From Hyphomicrobiales bacterium (GTDB taxonomy: Bacteria > Pseudomonadota > Alphaproteobacteria > Rhizobiales > Rhizobiaceae), in NCBI GenBank assembly GCA_900472605.1, contig UCJD01000034.1:1-54916 (forward strand): a stretch of DNA of 54,916 nucleotides. The letters run 5' to 3'. Every line of letters begins with the position of its first letter. Position 1 is the first letter of the stretch. Of the stretch, positions 8,192-17,250 are shown piece by piece. The notes under the pieces were generated by a model, which had not been told where the DNA came from, ran no database searches, and saw only the letters and a program-made list of their open reading frames with translations. The translations under genes were made by a program, and so were the position numbers.

Positions 8192-8881
8192 ATGGCTGTT
8201 TGGGACAAGTTTCTTTCGGAGGACGACAAGAAGGTCATGGCCGTGCGCAAGCTGCGCGAGCCGAACGGACCGGGCAAGCGCAACGCGCTGCTCTTGATCG
8301 ACATGCAGGTCACCGCCTGCGGCTTCGACAAACCAATCTACGAGCAGCTCGATACCTATTCCGGCGCCTGCGGGCCGCATGCCTGGAAGTCGATCCCCGT
8401 GCAGCAGAAGCTTCTCGCTGCTGCCCGTGCTGCCGGCATGCCTGTCATCTATTCCAAGCACGTCTTCTACGAGATCAGCGGCCTGCCTGCAGCCGATCCC
8501 TCCAACAATTTCAGCTCGCGCAACGTCAATTCCGAGGTGCCGGTCGAGGTCGCCATGCAGCCGGGCGATCTTCTGGTCGAAAAGCAGACGCCAAGCTGCT
8601 TCACCTTCACCAACCTGCATATGATGCTGAACAATCTTGGCGTCGATGGCCTGCTGGTCGGCGGCAACAGCACCAGCGGTTGCGTCCGCGCCACCTGCGT
8701 GGAAGGCATGGCGATGGGCTACAAGATGCAGGTCATCGAGGAGGCCGTCTTCGACCGCATCGAGCTGTCCCATGCCGCGGCGCTCTTCGACATGCAGTTC
8801 AAGATTTGTGACGTCATCTCCGCCGACGAGGCGCTGCGCCAGATTTCGGCAGGCGCATCGCCGAAAAGCGTTGCCGCCTAA
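8192..8881 (+). CDS. Isochorismatase-family amidohydrolase (N-carbamoylsarcosine/maleamate amidase type)
   Basis: The 229-residue cytosolic hydrolase has the catalytic triad of the family: Asp37 (ALLLIDMQ), Lys131 (LLVEKQTPSCF) and Cys164 (GGNSTSGCVRATC). The Cys block is closer to N-carbamoylsarcosine and maleamate amidases than to RutB ureidoacrylate hydrolase, although the position in the cluster is that of a RutB substitute. It probably removes ammonia or carbamate from a linear carbamoyl or amide intermediate after ring opening. The ATG follows GGAAGGGTGG; a longer frame starting 11 codons earlier lacks such a site. The next gene, a nitrilase homologue, starts 31 bp downstream. Confidence 0.85.
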   Translation: MAVWDKFLSEDDKKVMAVRKLREPNGPGKRNALLLIDMQVTACGFDKPIYEQLDTYSGACGPHAWKSIPVQQKLLAAARAAGMPVIYSKHVFYEISGLPAADPSNNFSSRNVNSEVPVEVAMQPGDLLVEKQTPSCFTFTNLHMMLNNLGVDGLLVGGNSTSGCVRATCVEGMAMGYKMQVIEEAVFDRIELSHAAALFDMQFKICDVISADEALRQISAGASPKSVAA

Positions 8882-8912
8882 CCTGCCGATAAAGTCACCG
8901 GAAAACAGATCG

Positions 8913-9782
8913 ATGAAATTCAAAGCAGCTGCCCTGCAGCTCGGTCCAGCCGGACCGGGCATCGCTGAAACTGTGTCCCGCATCTTGCCGCAGCTCGACG
9001 AGGCGGCCGGCGAAGGCGTGACGCTTCTCGTCCTGCCCGAGCTGGCGCTGACGCCCTATTTCGCGGCCTCAATCCATGACCGTGCGCATGGCTATGCCGC
9101 CAAGGCCGAAAACGACGAGGCCATCGCCGCGATCTCGGAGAAGGCGAAGACCCACGGCATGGCGATCGTGCTGCCCTATGCCGAGCTTTCCGGAAACCAG
9201 ATCTACAATTCCATGGCCTTCATCGACACGAAGGGCAAGAATGTCGGCACCTTCCGCAAGATGCACATTCCGGGCTTCGTCGACCCCAAGCCGAATGGCG
9301 AGACCACGATACTCGAAAAGCGCTATTTCGCGCCGGGCGATCTCGGTTTCGCCGTCTACGACACCTCGCCGCTGAAGCTCGGCGGGCTGATCTGCTACGA
9401 TCGCCGTTTCCCCGAGGCATATCGTTCGCTGGCCCATAACGGCGCCGACATCATCTGCATTGGCTACAACACACCGGTTATGGGCAAGAGCACGCTGGCA
9501 AGCGCCCGCCGCGCGTCCGAGCTTGCGATGTGCGGGGGCGCCTATTCCAACGGCACCTTCGTCATCGCCGCCGGTAAGGCCGGTGTCGAGAACGGCATGC
9601 GCTATATCGGCGGCAGCCTGATCGCCGGTCCCGACGGCATGATCATGAAGAAGGCAAAAGGCATGGGCGACGAACTCGTCATCGCCGAGATCGACATGGA
9701 GCGCCAGGCCTCGATCCGCGATCGCTGGGCTTTCGAGGTCAACCGGCGCCCGGCGGACTACATCATGACGGCGCGAGTCTGA
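8913..9782 (+). CDS. Nitrilase-superfamily C-N hydrolase (N-carbamoyl amino acid hydrolase-like)
   Basis: The 289-residue protein has the Glu-Lys-Cys triad of the nitrilase superfamily: Glu43 (LPELALTPYF), Lys116 (FRKMHIPG) and Cys161 (GLICYDRRFPEAYR). The Cys motif and length resemble N-carbamoyl-D-amino acid hydrolases and beta-ureidopropionase-like enzymes, which remove carbamate from a carbamoylated amine. It lies between the isochorismatase-type hydrolase and an exporter, all on the plus strand with short gaps, so the three probably form one operon. The ribosome-binding site is weak. The exact substrate cannot be read from sequence. Confidence 0.85.
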   Translation: MKFKAAALQLGPAGPGIAETVSRILPQLDEAAGEGVTLLVLPELALTPYFAASIHDRAHGYAAKAENDEAIAAISEKAKTHGMAIVLPYAELSGNQIYNSMAFIDTKGKNVGTFRKMHIPGFVDPKPNGETTILEKRYFAPGDLGFAVYDTSPLKLGGLICYDRRFPEAYRSLAHNGADIICIGYNTPVMGKSTLASARRASELAMCGGAYSNGTFVIAAGKAGVENGMRYIGGSLIAGPDGMIMKKAKGMGDELVIAEIDMERQASIRDRWAFEVNRRPADYIMTARV

Positions 9783-9792
9783 CGAGCGTCCC

Positions 9793-11079
9793 ATGGTATC
9801 GATCAGCGAGCCCGGCCTTGCCAGAGGCAGGTTTTCTGCCCTTCGGATCCGCAATTTCCGGCTCTTCTTCTCAGGCCTCCTGGTCTCGGTGACCGGCCCC
9901 TGGATGCAGACCACAGCGCAGGCCTGGTTGGTGCTGAAGCTCACCAATTCCTCGCTCTCCCTGGCGACGGTCGCCTCGCTGCAGTTCTTGCCGATCATGC
10001 TTCTCGCGTTGGTCGGCGGCGCGGTGGCCGATCGCTTCCCGCGCCGCAAGCTGATGTTCGCCACCCAGACGCTCGCTGCGGTTCAGGCGGTGGTCCTCGG
10101 ACTGCTTGTGGCGACGGGGCACGTCACCATCTGGCATGTCTATGTGCTGGCGTTGACACTGGGCGTCATCAACGCGCTGGACACGCCGCTGCGTCAGGCT
10201 TTCGTGAGCGAGCTTGTGCCGGTCGCGCAATTGCCGAATGCGATCGCGCTGACCGCCATGGTCCAGAACATGGGCCGCATCGTCGGTCCGGCGCTGGGCG
10301 GCCTCGTCATCGCCGTTCTCGGTGTCGAAGCGGCATTTTTCCTCAATGCCGCGACCTTTTCCGCTATCCTGCTGGCCTTGGTGCGGCTGAGGGGCAGCGA
10401 GCTTCAGCCGACGATCTTCACCGGCAAGTACAGCGTCCTCCTGCAGATCGGCGAAAGCCTCTCTTATGCCTGGCGCACGCCGACCATTCTCTTCCTGCTC
10501 ATCGCCACCGCCTTCATCGGCATGTTCGGCCAGAATTTTACGACCATGGTTCCGCTGGTTGCCAATTTCCTCGTCCATGCCGGCGCGGCCGAATTCGGCC
10601 TGCTGAATTCCTGCCTCGGCAGTGGCTCCTTCGCCGCCGCTTTCCTGCTGGCGAGCCGCGGCGTGCCGTCCGTCAAGCGCATCCTGCTGTCGGGTCTGGC
10701 CTTCGGCCTCATGCTGATCGCGATCTCGCTGACCACCAATATCTGGGTCAGCTGTGCGATGTTCTTCGCCGTCGGCGCCTCTGCGGTCATGTTCTCAGCT
10801 TCGGTGACCGCCTCGCTGCAGATCCAGTCGCCGCCCGACATGCGCGGCCGCTTCGCCGCGATGATGCACCTTCTCATCACCGGCTCGTCGCCGATCGGCG
10901 CCATGCTGACCGGCTTCGTGGCCGAAACATTCGGCGTTTGGGTATCTATCTTCGCCAACGGCGCGCTCTGCTGCATCGGCATGGCAATCGCGCTCGTCTA
11001 TGTCCGCCGCAGTCGCACCCGCACCGTCTTCGATCTCGGTCAGGCCGCGCATTCGCCCGTCAAGAATGCAGCGGAGTAG
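9793..11079 (+). CDS. MFS transporter (EntS-like MFS_3 group)
   Basis: The 428-residue protein has about 12 hydrophobic helices and the family A-loop (GGAVADRFPRRKLMF, between helices 2 and 3). It resembles the MFS_3/EntS-type efflux group, which often exports small molecules. It starts 10 bp after the nitrilase-like gene and is probably the third gene of that operon. It could export a by-product of the hydrolases or import substrate; direction cannot be inferred. The N-terminus (RFSALRIRNFRLFFSG) is typical and supports the chosen start. Confidence 0.85.
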   Translation: MVSISEPGLARGRFSALRIRNFRLFFSGLLVSVTGPWMQTTAQAWLVLKLTNSSLSLATVASLQFLPIMLLALVGGAVADRFPRRKLMFATQTLAAVQAVVLGLLVATGHVTIWHVYVLALTLGVINALDTPLRQAFVSELVPVAQLPNAIALTAMVQNMGRIVGPALGGLVIAVLGVEAAFFLNAATFSAILLALVRLRGSELQPTIFTGKYSVLLQIGESLSYAWRTPTILFLLIATAFIGMFGQNFTTMVPLVANFLVHAGAAEFGLLNSCLGSGSFAAAFLLASRGVPSVKRILLSGLAFGLMLIAISLTTNIWVSCAMFFAVGASAVMFSASVTASLQIQSPPDMRGRFAAMMHLLITGSSPIGAMLTGFVAETFGVWVSIFANGALCCIGMAIALVYVRRSRTRTVFDLGQAAHSPVKNAAE

Positions 11080-11105
11080 CGGCAAAGAGGCGTCTGCTTA
11101 ATGTT

Positions 11106-11128
11106 TGAACAGGTGATATATTTGTTCA
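11106..11128 (+). promoter_or_regulatory. Inverted repeat upstream of the LysR gene
   Basis: TGAACA (11106-11111) and TGTTCA (11123-11128) form a 6-bp dyad with an 11-nt AT-rich spacer, 74 bp before the LysR regulator start. LysR proteins often bind such dyads next to their own genes. That it is its operator is inference. Confidence 0.35.
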
Positions 11129-11201
11129 TATTTTATGCTTGCCGTAACGAAACTGTCGTGTTTCTCTAGTGTCGGGAGGACGTTGCAAAGGGGAATTGTC
11201 G

Positions 11202-12119
11202 ATGAGAAGACGAGTACCTCTGAACGCAGTCCGCGCTTTCGAAGCAGCAGCCAGGCATAACAGCCTGGTCCGGGCAGCCGATGAGCTTTGTGTCACCCCG
11301 ACAGCGGTGAGCCACCAGATACGACTGCTGGAAGACTTCCTGCAGGCAAAGCTTTTTCTTCGCAAAAACAGCCGTTTGGAACTGACGGTGGAATCAAGGG
11401 CCTATCTCGGCAGATTGACAGAAGCGCTTGATCTGATCGACGATGCGATTATTTCGCTGAAAAAGCCGTTGGATATGCCCGACCGCATCATCGTTGGCGC
11501 GTCGGCTTCGGTTGCCTCGCTCTGGCTGATGCCAAGGCTCCACGGCTTCCTTCGGGCCTCCCCGGATATCGATATTTCGCTCACCACCTTCATCCACCGC
11601 TCCAGTATCGAATCCGACAATTCCGACGTCTGGATCTGCAACTGGAAGACCAATCTCGACCGGCGTGTGGAGCTGCTGCTGGAAGAGGAGATCATCCCGG
11701 TCTGCTCGCCCGATCTCGCACATGAATATGGCGAGCTGAGCTTCAAGTCGCTCAAGGATTTGCCGCTGGTGCATGTCGACCGTGCCAAGCCCGACAGCAA
11801 CGGCCAGTATCCCGACTGGGAGCGCTATCTGCGCGAATATGGCATCGGCAGGAACGACGTCGCCAAGGGACCACGCTTCAACCAGGCCGGTCCTGCGATC
11901 GAGGCGGCCAAGGCCGGCATGGGCGCCATTCTCGGCCGCTCCATCCTGATCGAGAAAGCACTTGATAGCGGCGAGCTGGTGCGCCTCGGCGAACCCTATC
12001 ATGTCCGAAGCCCCTACTATCTTGTCTCGCCCCTGAACCAGCCGTCGAATGCAATCAGCAAGTTCAGGAACTGGCTGTTCGACCAGGTCGGCACACGCCC
12101 CGGCATCTACGCCGCCTGA
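11202..12119 (+). CDS. LysR-family transcriptional regulator (GcvA-like)
   Basis: The 305-residue protein has an N-terminal winged helix (LNAVRAFEAAARHNSLVRAA, then ELCVTPTAVSHQIRLLE) and a C-terminal inducer-binding domain. The GcvA-like group is suggested by PLNAVRAFEAAARH and by YYLVSP near the C-terminus. It probably controls the surrounding catabolic genes. The ATG follows AAAGGGGAA; an earlier in-frame GTG has no good site. It is convergent with the ABC importer operon, and both sides end in hairpins in the 110-bp gap. Confidence 0.9.
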   Translation: MRRRVPLNAVRAFEAAARHNSLVRAADELCVTPTAVSHQIRLLEDFLQAKLFLRKNSRLELTVESRAYLGRLTEALDLIDDAIISLKKPLDMPDRIIVGASASVASLWLMPRLHGFLRASPDIDISLTTFIHRSSIESDNSDVWICNWKTNLDRRVELLLEEEIIPVCSPDLAHEYGELSFKSLKDLPLVHVDRAKPDSNGQYPDWERYLREYGIGRNDVAKGPRFNQAGPAIEAAKAGMGAILGRSILIEKALDSGELVRLGEPYHVRSPYYLVSPLNQPSNAISKFRNWLFDQVGTRPGIYAA

Positions 12120-12121
12120 GC

Positions 12122-12143
12122 CTTCCGCCCGTAAGGGCGGAAG
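12122..12143 (+). terminator. Terminator hairpin after the LysR gene
   Basis: A perfect 9-bp stem (CTTCCGCCC / GGGCGGAAG, loop GTAA) begins just after the LysR stop codon. The following tract (CACATTTCTCTGTTT) is only moderately T-rich. Confidence 0.55.
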
Positions 12144-12172
12144 CACATTTCTCTGTTTCAGATCCGCAATAG

Positions 12173-12203
12173 AAAAACGGCGCACCGCTGGGCGGGCGCC
12201 GTT
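12173..12203 (-). terminator. Terminator of the ABC importer operon
   Basis: An 8-bp stem (AACGGCGC / GCGCCGTT) has an A-run at its left on the plus strand, giving a U-tract on the minus-strand transcript. It lies 25 bp past the stop of the ATPase gene. Confidence 0.6.
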
Positions 12204-12227
12204 GAAGAGGCCGGGAATAAACGTTGA

Positions 12228-13286
12228 TCAAGCGACGTCTTCGAGCGCCCACTCGTGTTCCGGTGCCCAGGAGACCGTTACGCGGCTGCCGACAGACTGC
12301 GGATCGGCGAAGAAGGTCGCATCCGGCACGACCACAGATAGCGGCTGCTTGTCCAGTGACATCAGGTTGATGCGCACCGACGGCCCTTGATATTCGCGAC
12401 CGATCACTTCCGCCATCAGGTGGCGGCCGTCGGAGGCGGCGGCCACATGGCACTTGTCGGCACGGACAGCGACCGACCGCGCGCCCATCCTGATGACGTT
12501 GTGGCCGCCGATGAAGCGGGCGACGAAGGCATTGGTCGGCTTCTCAAACACGTCGCGCGCCGAGCCGGCCTGCATGATTTTGCCGCCGTTCATGACGACC
12601 ACGACGTCTGAAAGCGCCATGGCCTCTTCCTGGCTGTGGGTGACATGCACGAAGGTGATGCCGAGTTCGGTCTGGATGCGCTTCAGCTCGGCGCGCATGG
12701 CAATCCGCAGGAACGGATCGAGCGCCGACAGCGGTTCGTCGAGCAGCAGAACCTTCGGCTTGGTGATGAGGGAGCGGGCCAGAGCCACGCGCTGCTGCTG
12801 GCCGCCGGACAGCTGGCTCGGAAGCCGGTCGGCGAGATTTTCCATTTGCACGAGGGCGAGATAGTCCATCGCCTGTTTGCGCCGCGCCGCCTTGTCGACC
12901 TTCTTGAGCTTGAGCGAGAAGGCGACATTGTCGACGACGCTCAGATGCGGGAAGAGCGCATAGCTCTGGAACATCATCGACGTACCGCGGGCAACGGCTG
13001 GCGCCACCGTGACGTTCCGGTCCTGGATCAGGATATCGCCTTCCGAGACGATCTCGTGCCCGGCGATCATCCGGAGCGTCGTCGTCTTGCCGCAGCCGCT
13101 CGGGCCGAGCAGGCAGCAGTAGCTGGCGGCCGGGATGCGCAGGGAAATATCATCGACCGCGGTGCTGCCGTCATAGCGCTTCGTCAGCGCCACCAGTTCC
13201 ACGTCATTGGCCTTGCGGCGTGCCGCCTCGCTCCTGGCGTTGTCGGCGGTGTCCTTGTGGGGCTCGATCTTCGTTTCGTGTCTCAT
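12228..13286 (-). CDS. ABC importer ATPase, PotA-like
   Basis: The 352-residue ATPase has Walker A (GPSGCGKTT near residue 60), the Q-loop (FQSYALFPHL), the signature LSGGQQQRVALARSL, Walker B (VLLLDEPLSALD) and the H-loop (VTHSQEEAMAL). A C-terminal TOBE-like domain follows, as in spermidine/putrescine-type importers. It is the last gene of a four-gene minus-strand operon with a Tat-exported binding protein and two permeases. Substrates of this importer class include polyamines and many other organic nitrogen compounds. The context of ring-opening and amide-hydrolysing enzymes suggests that it brings in their substrate. Confidence 0.93.
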   Translation of the reverse strand: MRHETKIEPHKDTADNARSEAARRKANDVELVALTKRYDGSTAVDDISLRIPAASYCCLLGPSGCGKTTTLRMIAGHEIVSEGDILIQDRNVTVAPAVARGTSMMFQSYALFPHLSVVDNVAFSLKLKKVDKAARRKQAMDYLALVQMENLADRLPSQLSGGQQQRVALARSLITKPKVLLLDEPLSALDPFLRIAMRAELKRIQTELGITFVHVTHSQEEAMALSDVVVVMNGGKIMQAGSARDVFEKPTNAFVARFIGGHNVIRMGARSVAVRADKCHVAAASDGRHLMAEVIGREYQGPSVRINLMSLDKQPLSVVVPDATFFADPQSVGSRVTVSWAPEHEWALEDVA

Positions 13287-13313
13287 GAGGTCACCTCTGG
13301 CTTGACTGTTCGA

Positions 13314-14159
13314 TCAATGAGCATGTGCCCGAAGGCGGCGGCGTTTGGCGAAATAGGCGGCGATGAGCAGCGTGCCGATCACCAGCGAGAAGGAAAACAG
13401 CGTTGTCACCGTGCCGATAGCAAAGAGCACCGGCGACGTGGCCGCCGTCAGCAGTCCGGTGATCTCCATCGGCATCGTGTTGCCCGTGCCGACATTGAGC
13501 GAGGTGCGCGCCGCCTCTTCATAGGATGAGGTGAAACCGGCCATGAAGATGCCGATGACGCCGGGCAGGATGATCGGCAGGATCACCTCACGGAAACGCT
13601 GCCAGCTGGTCGCGCCGAGATCGGTCGCTGCCTCCTCGTAGGATTTGTTGAAACGGCCGAGGATGATGAACATGATGAGCAGCCCGAAAGGCAGCGACCA
13701 TGTCAGCTGTGCGCCGATGCCTGAGGTGAACCATTCAACCTTGTAGCCGAGCAGGTTGAAGGCGAGCGCGATGCCGAACCCGACGAATATGCCGGGCAGC
13801 ACCATCGAGGTGATCGCCGAATAGAAGACGAAGTTCGCTCCCGGGAACTTGCGGCGATAGGCGAGACCGGCGGCAACGGCGATCAGCATCGTCAGCACGG
13901 CGACGATGCTGGCGAGCCGCATGGAGCGGAAGAAGGAATTGTGGATGTCGCCCACGCCTTCGCCGCCGCTGCCGGCAAACAGCACCTCAAACCAGTGCGT
14001 CGAGACGCCCACCATCGGAAAACTCATGCCGCCGGTCGGCCCCTGGAAGGATAAGATGAAGACGCAGATCATCGGCCCGTAGAGGAAGGCAAGATAGAGG
14101 GCGAAGATGCCGAACAGGAAGTAAAAGGAGTTTGGGCGGGGCTGTCCTCTTTCGCGCAT
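13314..14159 (-). CDS. ABC importer permease, PotC-like
   Basis: The 281-residue membrane protein has about six helices and the EAA loop facing the ATPase (YEEAATDLGATSWQRFREVI, then LPIILPGVIG). The pattern is that of the second permease of PotABCD-type importers. The ATG follows AGGAGA; the longer frame overlaps the previous gene. The gene starts 10 bp after the first permease stops and is followed 27 bp later by the ATPase gene. Confidence 0.92.
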   Translation of the reverse strand: MRERGQPRPNSFYFLFGIFALYLAFLYGPMICVFILSFQGPTGGMSFPMVGVSTHWFEVLFAGSGGEGVGDIHNSFFRSMRLASIVAVLTMLIAVAAGLAYRRKFPGANFVFYSAITSMVLPGIFVGFGIALAFNLLGYKVEWFTSGIGAQLTWSLPFGLLIMFIILGRFNKSYEEAATDLGATSWQRFREVILPIILPGVIGIFMAGFTSSYEEAARTSLNVGTGNTMPMEITGLLTAATSPVLFAIGTVTTLFSFSLVIGTLLIAAYFAKRRRLRAHAH

Positions 14160-14169
14160 GGCCGGTCTC

Positions 14170-15030
14170 CTAATTCGCGAGTTCTTTGCGGATATCGACC
14201 AGCCGCAGCAGCGCAACGACGAAGGCCAGCACTATCGCCAGCATGACGACCGATTTGGCGGCGGCTGGCGGATACTGGAAGGCGTTGAGCTCGGTGGTGA
14301 TCGCTCCGACGGCGGTGTTGATCTGGCCGCCACCCATCTGCTTGACGATGAACCAGTCACCCATCACCGCTGTCACGATGAAGATAGAGCCGATGGCGAT
14401 GCCGGGCTTGACGAGCGGCAGGATGACCATGGTGATGATCTGCCATTCATTGGCGCCCTGGTCCCGGGCCGCATGCACCAGCGAGTGGTCGATCTTCGCC
14501 ATCGAATTGGCGATCGGTCCGAGCATGGCGAGCGTCAGCATGTTGACATAGACGATGATGACCGAGAAATCGGAATAGAGCAGCCAGCTGATCGGCTGGT
14601 CGACGACATGCAGGTGCAGCAGCGCCTGGTTGACCAGCCCTTCGCGGCCGAGCAGCGGCACCCAGGAGATCATCCGGATCGGGCCCGAAGTCCAGAACGG
14701 GATGGCGCAGGCCGCCATGCAGATCGCCCGCATCGCCGAACTGCGCACATGGAAGACGAGGTAGTAGGAGATGGTGAAGCCGAGCAGCAGCGTGATCGCC
14801 CAGACGATCGCCACGAACTTGAAGGTCTTGGCGTAGAGGTCGAGCGTCAGCTGCGAGAAGATGTCGATATAGTTGTCCCAGATGAATTCGGGGATGACCT
14901 CGGCAAAGCCGTAATCCATGAAGCTGACGGTGACGATCATCAGCAGCGGGACGATCACGAGGCCGACCAGGATCAGGGCCATCGGCGCGATCTGCAGCCA
15001 GGAAGCGGTGGTGCCGGCACGAAGTTTCAT
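14170..15030 (-). CDS. ABC importer permease, PotB-like
   Basis: The 286-residue permease has six predicted helices and an EAA loop (HAARDQGANEWQIITMVI, then LPLVKPGI). I place the start at the ATG about 10 nt after AGGGAA rather than at the ATG six codons earlier, which overlaps that site. It follows the binding-protein gene after a 72-bp gap holding a strong hairpin and precedes the second permease. Confidence 0.9.
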   Translation of the reverse strand: MKLRAGTTASWLQIAPMALILVGLVIVPLLMIVTVSFMDYGFAEVIPEFIWDNYIDIFSQLTLDLYAKTFKFVAIVWAITLLLGFTISYYLVFHVRSSAMRAICMAACAIPFWTSGPIRMISWVPLLGREGLVNQALLHLHVVDQPISWLLYSDFSVIIVYVNMLTLAMLGPIANSMAKIDHSLVHAARDQGANEWQIITMVILPLVKPGIAIGSIFIVTAVMGDWFIVKQMGGGQINTAVGAITTELNAFQYPPAAAKSVVMLAIVLAFVVALLRLVDIRKELAN

Positions 15031-15069
15031 CTTCGGTATTCCCTGCATGTGGCGGACAGGACGGGGAAG

Positions 15070-15093
15070 CCGGCGGCCCTCTCGGGCCGCCGG
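15070..15093 (-). other. Intercistronic hairpin after the binding-protein gene
   Basis: A perfect 10-bp stem (CCGGCGGCCC / GGGCCGCCGG, loop TCTC) lies between the binding-protein stop and the first permease. There is no U-tract. Such hairpins commonly stabilise the 5' mRNA so that the binding protein is made in excess over the membrane subunits. Confidence 0.55.
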
Positions 15094-15102
15094 GCATGGT
15101 GG

Positions 15103-16398
15103 TCAGGCAGCGATGAATTTCTGCCACTGGCGGACGAGATAGCGGTCTTCGTCCATCAGCGTGTTCCAGATGCCGATATTGCCCATGCGGTCCCAGAGCG
15201 CGCCGCCGTCGCGCACCGCGCCGGCCTTCTCCATGACCTTGCCGAACGGGTTCATGATGTCGGACCCCGCGGGCTTGCCGTCGTACCAATAGGCGTATTC
15301 GTCGGCGCTCATGAACGGTTTCACGTTTTCCGGGATCGTGTTGTAGAAGCCCTGACGCGAGATGAAGGCGCCGGCCCAGCCCGAATTGAACCAGTTCATG
15401 TATTCGATGGCGCAGTCGCGCTTCAGCCCGGTCAGGTGCTTCATCGCGAACATCATGATGTACCAGCCGCGATGGCCTTCCTTGAGCGGCTGGAAGGTGC
15501 AGGGGATGCCACGGGTGCGGACTTCGGTCACCGCCGGCGACCACATCGATTGCAGAACGACCTCGCCCGATGCCATCAACTGTACCGACTGGTCGAAATT
15601 CAGCCAGAAGGAGCGGAACTGCCCGGCCTTCTTGTATTCGATCAGCTTTGCAATCGTCTTGTCGATCTCGTCGCGGGTCATGTTGCCCTTGTCGACATAT
15701 TTGACCTCGCCGAGCGCTTCCAGCGCCATGGCGGCATCCGGCAGGCCGACATTGACGCCCTCCTGCAGGGCGACGCGGCCCTTGAACGCCGGGTCCAGCA
15801 GCTTTGCCCAGCTATCGATCTTGGTATCGCCGATGAGATCGGGACGGACGCCGAGCGTATCGGCATTGTAGTAGAGCGGGATGCCAACCAGCCAATCGGT
15901 CGGTGTCATCGAATAGTCGGTCGCCTCGGCATCCTTGTAATATTGCGATTTGATCGGCGCGAAGCCCTGCAGCGAGGCTTCCTTGCCGTTCGGATATTTG
16001 CCGGTTGTGAACAGCGGGACAGTCTGGTCCCACCATTTGTATTCCTTGGTGGTCACCGGCTGCACGATATCCTTGCCGAGCAGGTAGCGAACCGAGGTGT
16101 TGCCGAGATCGGCGACATCCATCGTATCGGGCTGCGTCAGCATGCGGTTCATCTGCGTGGTAACATCGACCGTCTGCATCTCGACGGTAAATCCGAGATC
16201 CTTGTTGGCCTGCTCCTGGATGTTCTTGATCGTCGAATAAGACTGCCCGATATGGGTGATCTTGATGTCCTTGATGTTCTGCGCCCAGATCGTCGGGAAA
16301 CCGGTGATCACACCGGATCCTGCCGCGGCGCCCGCGGCCGCCGCCGCACCCTTCAAAAGGCCACGCCGCGTAATGCGACCAGCTTTCTTGTCAGCCAT
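15103..16398 (-). CDS. Extracellular solute-binding protein, PotD-like, Tat-exported
   Basis: The 431-residue periplasmic protein starts with a twin-arginine signal (GRITRRGLLKGAAAAAGAAA). A type II periplasmic binding fold of the PotD/PotF kind follows, with NADTLGVRPDLI, DSWAKLLDPAFKGRVAL and MWSPAVTEVR. The ATG follows GGAGAGG; the longer frame would displace the Tat motif. It leads the ABC importer operon. Tat export is frequent for rhizobial members of this family. The ligand is unknown; a linear or cyclic nitrogen compound processed by the neighbouring enzymes is the best guess. Confidence 0.92.
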   Translation of the reverse strand: MADKKAGRITRRGLLKGAAAAAGAAAGSGVITGFPTIWAQNIKDIKITHIGQSYSTIKNIQEQANKDLGFTVEMQTVDVTTQMNRMLTQPDTMDVADLGNTSVRYLLGKDIVQPVTTKEYKWWDQTVPLFTTGKYPNGKEASLQGFAPIKSQYYKDAEATDYSMTPTDWLVGIPLYYNADTLGVRPDLIGDTKIDSWAKLLDPAFKGRVALQEGVNVGLPDAAMALEALGEVKYVDKGNMTRDEIDKTIAKLIEYKKAGQFRSFWLNFDQSVQLMASGEVVLQSMWSPAVTEVRTRGIPCTFQPLKEGHRGWYIMMFAMKHLTGLKRDCAIEYMNWFNSGWAGAFISRQGFYNTIPENVKPFMSADEYAYWYDGKPAGSDIMNPFGKVMEKAGAVRDGGALWDRMGNIGIWNTLMDEDRYLVRQWQKFIAA

Positions 16399-16544
16399 TT
16401 GCCTCTCCATTTTCAGGGACATTGCCCCGTGTTTTGTTCCCACTGGATCAGAATTCATTTCCGGCGAAGCCGCCGCAAATGAGATAAACTCACCGCTTGG
16501 CTGAGATAGTTTTTGTTATTTGCCAAGCCTTGGATGGCAGGCGC

Positions 16545-17048
16545 TCAGGCGGTCATTGCGATATCGGGTTCGACGACGATCTGCCGGTAGCGGCCGTCGA
16601 GATAGACGAGTGGCGAGCTGTCGTTTTCCCAGATCTTGGTGGCGACGATCTCGGCGATGAAGATCGTGTGCGACTGGTAGGGAAGGGCGTGGCGCACTTC
16701 GCAGTCGAAGCTGACCAGCGAGCCGACCAAGGCCGGTGCGCCTGTCTTCAGTTCTCTCCATTCACCCTTGTCGAAGCGCTTTTCTCGATCGACCGTGCTT
16801 GAAAAGCGTGCGGCGACCGATTGCGCCGCCTCGGACAGCACATTGACGCAATAGATGCCGGAGCGATCGATATGGTCGTGAGCCGATGCTGTCCTGTTCA
16901 CGCAGATCAAGAGCGATGGCGGTTCGCCGGTGACGGAACTGACCGCAGTGGCGACCAGTCCATGCCGCTTGCCGTCCGCGATCGTCGTGATCAGGGAAAC
17001 GCCCGAGGCAAGCTTGCGCATGCCGAGCTTGAACTGGTGGATGTCCAT
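16545..17048 (-). CDS. Flavin reductase domain protein, RutF-like
   Basis: The 167-residue protein matches the flavin:NAD(P)H reductase family (HpaC/RutF). It opens with FKLGMRKLASGVSLITTIAD, GLVATAVSSVTGEPPSLLIC is the flavin-contacting stretch, and VSFDCEVRHALPYQSHTIFI the C-terminal block. It would supply reduced FMN to the luciferase-type monooxygenases encoded about 2.6 kb away, as RutF does for RutA. The ATG follows AAGGAGC. It is divergent from the asparaginase-like gene across 202 bp, which probably contain both promoters. Confidence 0.88.
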   Translation of the reverse strand: MDIHQFKLGMRKLASGVSLITTIADGKRHGLVATAVSSVTGEPPSLLICVNRTASAHDHIDRSGIYCVNVLSEAAQSVAARFSSTVDREKRFDKGEWRELKTGAPALVGSLVSFDCEVRHALPYQSHTIFIAEIVATKIWENDSSPLVYLDGRYRQIVVEPDIAMTA

Positions 17049-17250
17049 CGCGCCCGCTCCTTCGTCGGCAGCATCGGTCTTGGCATATCGTCCAAGTCGT
17101 TTGCTGCGTTTTGTTAAGGAAAAGTATGTTGCGCTGCAGTGCCCAAACCAAATGACCATTTCTCACGGCCCGCTTGAGAAATTCTGCCGCGCCGCGCGAG
17201 GGGCTTCGCTATAGCCTTCGACGCGATTGCTGAAGCGAAGAGGGAAACAC

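Noticed and set aside
14158..16482. 774-codon open frame on the plus strand
   Set aside because: It is antisense to the PotB-like permease and PotD-like binding protein genes, has low-complexity Asp/His/Arg-rich translation, no ribosome-binding site and no known family. It is a by-product of GC-rich third positions.
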